Made by a program: the position numbers and the translations under genes | Origin: Deltaproteobacteria bacterium | GTDB lineage: Bacteria; Desulfobacterota; Syntrophorhabdia; Syntrophorhabdales; Syntrophorhabdaceae | Assembly (NCBI GenBank): GCA_003506795.1 | Contig: DNYO01000004.1 | Coordinates: forward strand, 1 to 13,041 | DNA length: 13,041 bases | Reading direction: 5' to 3' | Shown here: positions 1 through 6,243 of the stretch, one piece after another | Layout: each line of letters opens with the position of its first letter | Numbering within the stretch: position 1 is the stretch's first letter | Notes under the pieces: model-generated | Seen by the model: only the letters and a program-made list of their open reading frames with translations | The model's database searches: none | Told to the model about the DNA's origin: nothing

Positions 1-1
1 C

Positions 2-163
2 AACCTGAATATCCCTCGCTACGTCGAGCCGAAGGTCGAAGAGGAGGTGCCGACCGTCGAAGAGGCGCTGCAGCAACTCCGCGAGAGCGCGGAGGCGGCG
101 TTTGCGGCGGAGGAGAGGCTTATCGGAATACTGAAAGAGAACCGTTTGATCGTGGAGAAGTAA
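2..163 (+). CDS. hsdM: Type I R-M methyltransferase subunit HsdM, C-terminal end only (first hsdM)
   Basis: This is an open frame from the left edge of the window to a TAA at 161-163; the start and catalytic domain lie outside. The visible 53 residues begin NLNIPRYVEPK, the 'N-L-x-I-P-x-Y-V' signature that closes the methylase core of type I HsdM proteins. It is followed by an acidic helical tail (PTVEEALQQLRES...) that in this family packs against HsdS. The downstream complete HsdM ends its core with the comparable GNLSIPLYV, so the window holds two hsdM genes. The next gene starts 2 bp after this stop, and its GGAG ribosome binding site (154-157) lies inside this gene, which points to a shared transcript. 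Seen: the motif and frame. Inferred: HsdM identity of the missing part. It could in principle belong to a separate R-M system lying to the left. Confidence 0.75.
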   Translation, partial: NLNIPRYVEPKVEEEVPTVEEALQQLRESAEAAFAAEERLIGILKENRLIVEK

Positions 164-165
164 CA

Positions 166-2229
166 ATGAGTTCGAGAGAAAATATCAGGGTCATTCCTGA
201 TACTTTGAATAATGTCGTCGTCGCCGTAAACAAAGGACAATATCGCATTCCCCAGTTCCAGCGTGAGTACGTGTGGAAAAAGTCAAAAGTCATTGAACTG
301 TTCGACAGTATTTACAAAGAGTATCCTATCGGCTCGTTTTTCCTGTGGAAGGCAGGCAGGGAACACAACCAACTCTTTCGACATTCGGTTGATCTTGATA
401 TACGCCCCATTCAGGCCGATGATAATATCGCCTTTATTCTGGATGGGCAGCAGAGAATCACTTCCCTCTATGTGACCCTTAAAGGCCTGACCATCAGTGA
501 GACAGACTATAGTCGTATCTGCTTTGATGTCAAGGAGGAGAAGTTCACTCATCGTGAGCCTGACGACAAGAGATTCATCCGCGTTTGCGATATCTGGGAG
601 AAGAGCTTATTGAAGATCGCGAAAGAGGTGGATGATCAATATCAAGATGCAATCAGCCGTTGCTATGAGATTCTCCGCACGTATCCCGTATCAATCGTCG
701 AGGTAAGCAACCAGGATCTCCCTGCAGTCTGCAAGATCTTCCAGCGTATTAACCAATCAGGCAAGCGTCTGGATAGGTTCGACCTTATCTCCGCCATGAC
801 TTTTTCTCCGGACTTCGATCTGCGGGAGAAATTCAAACAGGATGTACTCGTAAAACTCGAACAGAAGTCATTCGGTGAGATCTCTCCCGCAATCATCACT
901 CAACTTATGGCACTGCTAAAAAAAGGCGCTTGTACCGAGAATGCTGAATATAGTCTCTCAACCGAAGATATCAAAGTGATCTGGAAGCAATCTGTAGACG
1001 CGGTTTTACTCGCAGCAGATACGTTGCGAAAGAGTGTCGGCGTGCAGAATGCAAGTTACCTCCCATATGACGCGCTTCTCACGCTGCTCGCATATTATTA
1101 CGCTTCATCCGGCCAACGTGCCCTCGACGACAAACAACTCAAATGGGTGCAGCAGTGGTTCTGGCGAGCCTCTTTTAGCCAGCATTATGGTTCCGGCGGT
1201 GCAACCAAAATCGGTCGCGATAAAGAGATGTTCGATCAGCTCGCAGCAGGCAATTATCCACCATTTGAGCCGGCGATGAACCTTACCGCCGAGATATTGG
1301 TCAACACCAAGATGACCTGGACGAGATCCGCTGTCCGGAACGCCTTCCTCTGCATGCTTGCTCATCGTAATCCAGTTCACCTGATCAACAACAGCAGGTT
1401 AGATCTGATTCATGGCGGGATCTCTGATTTCACCAGCACTGAGAAGCATCACATATTCCCACAGGGATTTCTCCGGAGCCATGGAGCAGGAGAAGCCGAA
1501 ATTCATGCACTGCCTAATTTCTGCTTTCTGCCTGCCGAGCTTAATAAGCGCATTCTGGATGCTCGCCCATCGGTATACTTCCCCGATCTTCGCAGAGAGA
1601 ACTCTCAATATGAAGAGGCTGCACGCACTCATCTGCTCCCTCCGGGCGAGGACTCCGGGATTGAACAGGATGACTATATCCAATTCCTTAAGATCCGTTC
1701 CGAACTGATCCTCCGAGAGATCGAGCGGCTGACCGGGCTTTCGACTGCGCCATCAGAGGATCAACGACAGAAGGCCGTCGAGAGGATCGAGACTCAACTC
1801 CGCGACATCATACACAGCGCTCTGACAAATGGTTATGGTTCAGATTACTGGAAAACGGCAGTTCCTGGGGATGTGCAGGCAGGGGTAGCGGGTCGTGTCG
1901 AGGTGGCGCTGCGTAAAAATCCTGATCTTAAACCCGACACTTTTGGCAGTCCCAGGGAGAAGCTCACCTTCTGCAATGTAGGGGATTACTCCAAGATCGT
2001 ATTGGTCAAGAGCAACTGGCCACGGTTCGAGCCCATATTCCACCGTCGGGCTGATTTTGAACGCCACATGGAGGCTTTCTCCGAATTTCGTAACGCCTTG
2101 ATGCATAACCGACCTCTTACCGAGATAGGCCTTCGAGCTGGAGAACTGGCAATCCTCTGGTTTGAAACGGTGCTCCACTCCCAGGATGCACCAGAAGCAA
2201 GCGGAGAGGAAGGCGATGGAAGTGAGTAG
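166..2229 (+). CDS. DUF262/HNH (GmrSD-like) nuclease with C-terminal HEPN-like domain
   Basis: This 687-residue protein is probably a defence endonuclease. The N-terminal DUF262 (ParB/Srx-like, GmrS-type) domain shows IPQFQREYVW (28-37), PIGSFFLW, the DGQQR signature (93-97) and a KIFQRINQSGKRL segment. A DUF1524-type HNH nuclease core follows, with HHIFP (428-432) and a downstream Asn (N460 in ELNKRI) typical of His-Me finger sites. The C-terminal ~130 residues are not part of standard GmrSD; they contain FRNALMH, where R642 and H647 fit the RxxxxH motif of HEPN RNases. In the family, DUF262 uses nucleotide binding/hydrolysis to drive cleavage, often of modified DNA. Substrate choice here is unknown. 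GGAG at 154-157 sits 8 nt before the ATG. The 3' end overlaps hsdM by 14 bp, so translation is probably coupled. Base composition is more AT-rich than the flanking hsdM genes, suggesting separate acquisition. Confidence 0.85.
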   Translation: MSSRENIRVIPDTLNNVVVAVNKGQYRIPQFQREYVWKKSKVIELFDSIYKEYPIGSFFLWKAGREHNQLFRHSVDLDIRPIQADDNIAFILDGQQRITSLYVTLKGLTISETDYSRICFDVKEEKFTHREPDDKRFIRVCDIWEKSLLKIAKEVDDQYQDAISRCYEILRTYPVSIVEVSNQDLPAVCKIFQRINQSGKRLDRFDLISAMTFSPDFDLREKFKQDVLVKLEQKSFGEISPAIITQLMALLKKGACTENAEYSLSTEDIKVIWKQSVDAVLLAADTLRKSVGVQNASYLPYDALLTLLAYYYASSGQRALDDKQLKWVQQWFWRASFSQHYGSGGATKIGRDKEMFDQLAAGNYPPFEPAMNLTAEILVNTKMTWTRSAVRNAFLCMLAHRNPVHLINNSRLDLIHGGISDFTSTEKHHIFPQGFLRSHGAGEAEIHALPNFCFLPAELNKRILDARPSVYFPDLRRENSQYEEAARTHLLPPGEDSGIEQDDYIQFLKIRSELILREIERLTGLSTAPSEDQRQKAVERIETQLRDIIHSALTNGYGSDYWKTAVPGDVQAGVAGRVEVALRKNPDLKPDTFGSPREKLTFCNVGDYSKIVLVKSNWPRFEPIFHRRADFERHMEAFSEFRNALMHNRPLTEIGLRAGELAILWFETVLHSQDAPEASGEEGDGSE

Positions 2230-3757
2230 CCGCATCACGCAGCAGCAACTCGAATCCTACCTCTGGGGGGCGGCCGTGCTCCTACGGGGAACCATCGATG
2301 CCGGTGACTACAAGCAGTTCATCATGCCGCTGCTCTTCTACAAGCGCCTCTGCGATGTCTACGACGAAGAGACAGAGACGGCACTTGCGGAATCAGGCGG
2401 AGATGTTGATTTCGCCGCGTTCCCGGAGAACCACCGGTTCCAGATTCCGCCCGAGGCACACTGGCGCGAGGTGCGGAAGGCTGCGCGAGATGTGGGGCAG
2501 GTCCTCCAGGCAGGCATGCGGGCGATCGAGACGGCAAACCCTGATAAACTCTATGGCATCTTTGGGGATGCGCAGTGGACGAACAAAGACCGTCTCTCCG
2601 ACGCCATGCTCCGTGACCTCATCGAGCACTTCTCCTCGCTCGAACTCACCATTGCAAATCTGCCCGAGGACGAACTCGGGAACGGCTACGAATACCTGAT
2701 CAAGAAATTCGCCGACGACTCGGGCCATACCGCGGCCGAATTCTACACCAACCGCACCGTCGTCCACCTCATGACCGAGCTGCTGGAACCGCAGCCGGGA
2801 GAGACCATCTACGACCCGACCTGCGGCTCCGGGGGCATGCTCCTCTCCGCCATCGCCCACCTCCGCCGCCGGGGACTGGAGTGGCGCAATGTCCGCCTTT
2901 ACGGGCAGGAGCGCAACCTGATGACCTCCTCCATCACCCGGATGAACTGCTTCCTCCACGGCATCGAGGACTTCCACATCGTGCGCGGCGACACCCTCTC
3001 CGAGCCCAAATTCGTGGAAGGCGACCGCCTGCAGCGGTTCGACATGGTGCTGGCAAATCCTCCCTATTCCATCAAGCAGTGGGACCGTTCTGCCTTCGCC
3101 GCCGACCCCTGGGGGCGGAATGTCTTCGGTACGCCGCCACAGGGCCGGGCCGACTACGCCTTCTGGCAGCACATCCTGGCGAGCATGAATCCGGAAACCG
3201 GCCGGTGCGCCATCCTCTTCCCCCACGGTGTCCTCTTCCGGCAGGAGGAGGCAGAGATGCGGCGGAAGCTGATTGAGGCTGACCTGATCGAGTGCGTGCT
3301 GGGCCTCGGGCCGAATCTCTTCTATAACTCGCCGATGGAGGCGTGTGTGGTTATCTGCCGCACAAGGAAGCCCAGGGAAAGGCAGGGCAAGATCCTCCTC
3401 ATCAACGCTGTGGGCGAGGTTACCCGGGAACGGGCGCAGAGCTTCCTCACGGAAGAGCACATTGAGCGGGTCGTCGGGGCCTACCGGGGGTTTTCGAACG
3501 ACCCGGGGTTCGCGTACGTGGCGACGCTGGAGGCGATTCATGCCAACGACGGGAACCTGAGCATCCCGCTCTACGTCGCACAGTCAGCGGGGATGGTCTG
3601 CGAGGAATCGGCACAGTATGGGGAAACATCACTTCCGGAAGCGCTCTTAGGGTGGTTGGATAGTTCATGCAATGCCCGAAAGGCCTTATACGTAATTCTC
3701 TCAACAGAATATGAGAAAGAGCCGGACGTTCCGGGAGGAGAAGATGAGGGACAATAA
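2216..3757 (+). CDS. hsdM: Type I R-M DNA methyltransferase subunit HsdM (second, complete copy)
   Basis: This is an N6-adenine methyltransferase of about 513 residues, which transfers methyl from S-adenosylmethionine to the sequence chosen by HsdS. The N-terminal HsdM_N helical domain is clear (QLESYLWGAAVLLRG, then FIMPLLFYKRLCDVYDEE). The SAM-binding motif I is DPTCGSGGM (from D200), and the catalytic motif IV is NPPY (281-284). The core closes with GNLSIPLYV, and a helical tail follows. Length is normal for HsdM. The ATG at 2216 is preferred over the upstream TTG at 2162 because GGAGAGGAAGG lies just upstream and the extra 18 residues do not look like HsdM. It overlaps the DUF262 gene by 14 bp and the DUF4062 gene by 14 bp. 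The last ~60 codons are less GC-rich than the core. With HsdS downstream it should form the M2S methylase. Confidence 0.93.
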   Translation: MEVSSRITQQQLESYLWGAAVLLRGTIDAGDYKQFIMPLLFYKRLCDVYDEETETALAESGGDVDFAAFPENHRFQIPPEAHWREVRKAARDVGQVLQAGMRAIETANPDKLYGIFGDAQWTNKDRLSDAMLRDLIEHFSSLELTIANLPEDELGNGYEYLIKKFADDSGHTAAEFYTNRTVVHLMTELLEPQPGETIYDPTCGSGGMLLSAIAHLRRRGLEWRNVRLYGQERNLMTSSITRMNCFLHGIEDFHIVRGDTLSEPKFVEGDRLQRFDMVLANPPYSIKQWDRSAFAADPWGRNVFGTPPQGRADYAFWQHILASMNPETGRCAILFPHGVLFRQEEAEMRRKLIEADLIECVLGLGPNLFYNSPMEACVVICRTRKPRERQGKILLINAVGEVTRERAQSFLTEEHIERVVGAYRGFSNDPGFAYVATLEAIHANDGNLSIPLYVAQSAGMVCEESAQYGETSLPEALLGWLDSSCNARKALYVILSTEYEKEPDVPGGEDEGQ

Positions 3758-4382
3758 GAAACTCACGGTTATGGTTTCCTCCACGGTGTACGGCATCGAA
3801 GAACTCCTGGATAGGATTTACACGCTTTTAACCGCATTCGGTTATGATGTCTGGATGTCCCATAAAGGGACAGTTCCGGTTTATTCTAACCGTTCCGCTT
3901 TTGAAAACTGCATCGCCGCAGTAGATGACTGCGACCTGTTTCTCGGGTTGATCACTCCCCACTATGGAAGCGGAAAAGACGGGGGCGGACTATCTATCAC
4001 GCATCAGGAATTGAAGAGAGCCATCGCACTGAACAAACCGCGCTGGCTCCTTGTCCACGACCACGTGGTTTTTGCCAGGTCGCTGCTGAGCCACCTCGGC
4101 TATGAGAGAGAGGCAGGCCGGGGAAATCTCTCTCTGAAGGAGAACCGGATCCTGGATGATCTTCGCGTCATCGACATGTATGAAGAAGCCGTCCTTTCCG
4201 AGAAGCCTCTGCGGGACCGGCAGGGCAACTGGGTTCAGAAGTTCAGGTCCGATGATGACGCGGCTCTCTTTGCGACTGCACAATTTTCACGTTACCAGGA
4301 AGTTGAGGCGTTTGTGCAGGAGAACTTCCGGGATAGCGCCCATGTCTCCCGGACGATCCAGGAGAGGAGGGACAACTCATGA
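3744..4382 (+). CDS. DUF4062 domain protein (TIR-like fold)
   Basis: This protein of about 212 residues has a clear DUF4062 N-terminus: a buried strand followed by VMVSSTVYG (9-17), a helix, GYDVWMS, then CIAAVDDCDLFLGLITPHYG (55-74). This is the pattern of a Rossmann/TIR-like fold in which the SST turn and the DxFLGxI strand are the conserved elements. DUF4062 proteins are usually assigned to signalling or defence; the biochemical activity of this one is not evident from the sequence. The ATG at 3744 is chosen because GGGAGGAG (3733-3740) precedes it; an in-frame ATG at 3711 has no ribosome binding site. It overlaps hsdM by 14 bp, and its TGA overlaps the next gene's ATG (ATGA at 4379-4382), so it is translationally coupled on both sides. 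From memory, a DUF4062 gene beside an AlbA_2/ATP-binding gene is a recurring pair inside type I R-M loci. Confidence 0.8.
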   Translation: MRDNKKLTVMVSSTVYGIEELLDRIYTLLTAFGYDVWMSHKGTVPVYSNRSAFENCIAAVDDCDLFLGLITPHYGSGKDGGGLSITHQELKRAIALNKPRWLLVHDHVVFARSLLSHLGYEREAGRGNLSLKENRILDDLRVIDMYEEAVLSEKPLRDRQGNWVQKFRSDDDAALFATAQFSRYQEVEAFVQENFRDSAHVSRTIQERRDNS

Positions 4383-5851
4383 AGACGAAGACGGTCAGAG
4401 AATCGTTGTCACTCGGAGAAGGTTACAACATCGAATTCATGTCCGATTGCGGGGATGCCGGGATCGTCGGCCAGGCGGTTTGCGGCTTTCTGAACACTTC
4501 CGGCGGCTATATTGTCTGTGGCATGGATAAGAGGGGCGAACTCGCCGGTATCAATAGAGCCGCCGAGTTGGCAAAAAGCCTCGAACAGGGACTCCAGCAA
4601 GGGCTTTCTCCCGGGGCAATGGTCTCTGTTCAGGTACAGGAGGTTGAGGGAAAGGCACTGCTCGTTATCGAGGTGCCTGCCGGCAAGGATCTGCCTTACG
4701 CGTTTGAGAATGTTATCTATCTCCGTGAAGGCCAAGCCACCCGGAAAGCGGATGTCGAGACCATCCGTGACATGGTGCTCCGCAAACAGGTGGAGCCTGA
4801 GCGATGGGAGCGGCGTTTTTCTCCCGCCGATATGAACGAGGACCTGGATAGGGACGAGGTCCATTCCGTGGTGATGGCAGTGAAAAAATCGGGACGGTTC
4901 CGGTTCCGTGACAACGACGATCCAACCGCAATCCTTGAGGATCTTTCGGTCTCCAGGTATGGCCGCCTGACCAACGGCGGCGACGTGCTCTTCGGAACCA
5001 ACCCCGCGATACGCTACCCGCAAGTCCGCGTCCGCGCGGCCTGCTTCTCGACGGGCAGGGCAGATGATACTTATCGGGACATGAAATCCTTCGAGGGGCC
5101 GCTGGTGCCGGTGCTGGAAAGCGTATACGACTTTATTCAGAGAAACACTCCTACAATATCGCGATTTGGAGAGAACAATCTTGAACGGCGGGACGAACCG
5201 CTCTACCCTCCGGCCGCTATCCGGGAAGGTCTGGTCAACGCCTTTGCTCACCGCGACTACAGTGACTTCTCCGGGGGGATTGCCGTCCGTGTGTACTCAA
5301 ACCGCCTGGAGATCTGGAACTCCGGCAGATTTCCCGAAGGGGTGACCCCCGATAGTCTCATGTCAGGGCATATCTCCGTGCTCCGCAATCCCGACATCGC
5401 CCACGTGCTGTACCTGCGAGGACTAATGGAGAAGATGGGGCGCGGCAGCGTGATGATCCGGAAAGCCTGCGCCGAGCGTGGCTTACCTCTGCCGCGGTGG
5501 TCGGAAGATGACCACGGCGTTACCCTGACCTTCTTTGGCCCGGAAGTCACCACGGAAGTCACCACGGAAGTCACCACGGAAGTCACCACGGAAGTCACCA
5601 CGGAAGTCACCACGGAAGTCACCACGGAAGTCATGCAAGTCATCGGGGTTCTTGATGGTGAGATGTCGCGCCGGGAGCTTCAGGAAGTTCTCGGCCTGAG
5701 GAACAGCGAGCACTTCAGAAAAGCCTATCTGCGGCCAGCCATCCAGGAAGGCCTGATCGAGATGACCATCCCTGACAGGCCCCGCAGCAGCAAGCAACGC
5801 TACCGCCTTACCCGGAAAGGGTGTTCCGTGCTTAAAAAAGATATCCCATGA
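4379..5851 (+). CDS. AlbA_2 (Schlafen-type) domain / RecG-like ATP-binding / winged-helix protein
   Basis: This is a 490-residue three-part protein. Residues ~10-120 form an AlbA_2 domain (GYNIEF, then GFLNTSGGYIVCGMD at 36-50), a putative nucleic-acid-binding or nuclease fold. Residues ~190-385 match the GHKL-type ATPase module (HATPase_c_4) of COG2865 proteins: REGLVNAFAHRDY (282-294, N-box), RLEIWNSG, RNPDIAHVLY, MGRGS (353-357). A (EVTT)7 linker (389-416) leads to a winged helix (ELQEVLGLRNSEHFRKAYL) ending in a YRLT strand, like those in Fic and COG2865 proteins. The usual E-F-K motif of AlbA_2 reads E-F-M here, so the lysine is missing. GGAGG at 4366-4370 and the ATGA overlap with the DUF4062 gene define the start. 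It is often annotated as a transcriptional regulator or RecG-like helicase, but no helicase motifs are present. Its role in this R-M locus is inferred, not shown. Confidence 0.85.
   Translation: MKTKTVRESLSLGEGYNIEFMSDCGDAGIVGQAVCGFLNTSGGYIVCGMDKRGELAGINRAAELAKSLEQGLQQGLSPGAMVSVQVQEVEGKALLVIEVPAGKDLPYAFENVIYLREGQATRKADVETIRDMVLRKQVEPERWERRFSPADMNEDLDRDEVHSVVMAVKKSGRFRFRDNDDPTAILEDLSVSRYGRLTNGGDVLFGTNPAIRYPQVRVRAACFSTGRADDTYRDMKSFEGPLVPVLESVYDFIQRNTPTISRFGENNLERRDEPLYPPAAIREGLVNAFAHRDYSDFSGGIAVRVYSNRLEIWNSGRFPEGVTPDSLMSGHISVLRNPDIAHVLYLRGLMEKMGRGSVMIRKACAERGLPLPRWSEDDHGVTLTFFGPEVTTEVTTEVTTEVTTEVTTEVTTEVTTEVMQVIGVLDGEMSRRELQEVLGLRNSEHFRKAYLRPAIQEGLIEMTIPDRPRSSKQRYRLTRKGCSVLKKDIP
5543..5633 (+). 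repeat. 12-bp in-frame tandem repeat, 7 full copies plus a partial copy
   Basis: The unit GAAGTCACCACG repeats perfectly seven times from 5543 to 5626, and a partial eighth copy (GAAGTCA) follows. Each unit encodes Glu-Val-Thr-Thr, giving (EVTT)7 between the ATPase module and the winged helix. There is no substitution between units, not even at third codon positions. That indicates recent expansion by slipped-strand replication or recombination. A 12-bp change keeps the frame, so copy number can vary without breaking the protein. Similar short V-T-x-x linkers are known in related COG2865 proteins. Confidence 0.97.
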
Positions 5852-6243
5852 GTGAAAATCGACGAACAGTTGAGATTCTCCACTCAAATGCTGACGGGGT
5901 GAGACTCCCTCCATCATACCGTGTAGGACGGAACCGGGTTCGCTTCGATGACACCGTGGAGAGATTTGCCGCTCATAGAGGTCAGAACGATAAGCGTGTT
6001 CGTCCTGGCGGAGAGCATAAAACCACATTGTCAAACAATCGCCGGATCGTAACCCGTAATCGTCAGACAATTGTCAGGTTCGCCCCCGGCATCGTCAGAA
6101 CGCCGACGATGACCAGGACCATCATGAGGAGCAGGATGAGCATGAGGATACCGAAGATGACCATGATTGCGAAGATGGCGAGGATGAGCGTGAGAGAAAT
6201 GGAAACGCTGTTATCGATCAGAGCGGGGGCGGAGGCAGCATGA
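5848..6243 (+). CDS. Doubtful ORF; N-terminus resembles HsdS, second half low complexity
   Basis: No family is recognised for the full 131 residues. In its favour, its ATG overlaps the upstream stop (ATGA, 5848-5851) and its TGA overlaps the hsdS start (ATGA, 6240-6243), as expected of an operon gene. Against it, there is no ribosome binding site, and residues ~80-120 are a run of Met, Arg, Thr and Ile produced by a GAT/GAC/GAG-rich stretch read out of phase. Residues 10-38 align with the HsdS N-terminus, sharing I-x-H, RLP, R-x-G and RVRF-x-D-x-V. The first third may therefore be a remnant of another hsdS whose target-recognition domains were lost. The alternative is that the region is non-coding scar DNA that only keeps the operon frame open. 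Treat it as a hypothetical or decayed gene. Confidence 0.35.
   Translation: MSENRRTVEILHSNADGVRLPPSYRVGRNRVRFDDTVERFAAHRGQNDKRVRPGGEHKTTLSNNRRIVTRNRQTIVRFAPGIVRTPTMTRTIMRSRMSMRIPKMTMIAKMARMSVREMETLLSIRAGAEAA
6105..6197. other. Low-complexity purine-rich GAT/GAC/GAG tract
   Basis: The plus strand is a run of GAT, GAC, GAG, CAT and CAG triplets. Read in the hsdS frame it would give an Asp/Glu/His-rich peptide ending in GGGGS directly before the HsdS start. That frame has a stop at 6057-6059 and no start codon between the stop and 6240. Read on the minus strand it gives an almost uncharged run of Ile, Leu, Val, Met and Phe inside a 70-codon ORF (6275 down to 6063). The two readings are a known consequence of the complementarity of acidic and hydrophobic codons, so neither alone proves a gene. 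Confidence 0.6.

Noticed and set aside
2162..2215. TTG start 54 bp upstream for the complete hsdM
   Set aside because: No ribosome binding site, and the extra 18 residues do not look like HsdM; the ATG at 2216 has a good upstream signal.
2393..3541. Long minus-strand ORF (382 codons) across hsdM
   Set aside because: It lies entirely within a clear HsdM with SAM-binding and NPPY motifs. The translation is rich in Pro, Gly, Arg and His with no domain, as expected for the antisense of a GC-rich gene.
3711..3743. ATG at 3711 as start of the DUF4062 gene
   Set aside because: No ribosome binding site; the ATG at 3744 follows GGGAGGAG at proper spacing.
4409..5251. Minus-strand ORF (280 codons) across the AlbA_2 gene
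   Set aside because: Shadow of the recognised plus-strand gene; no motifs and no ribosome binding site.
5543..5633. CRISPR-like repeat array
   Set aside because: Units are 12 bp with no spacers and lie in frame inside a coding sequence.
5483..6070. Minus-strand ORF with a repeated FRGD motif
   Set aside because: The repeat is just the antisense reading of the 12-bp tandem repeat that encodes EVTT on the plus strand.
6066..6075. Palindrome GACAATTGTC as an operator
   Set aside because: Ten bases is short enough to occur by chance; it is not repeated elsewhere and is not at a promoter.
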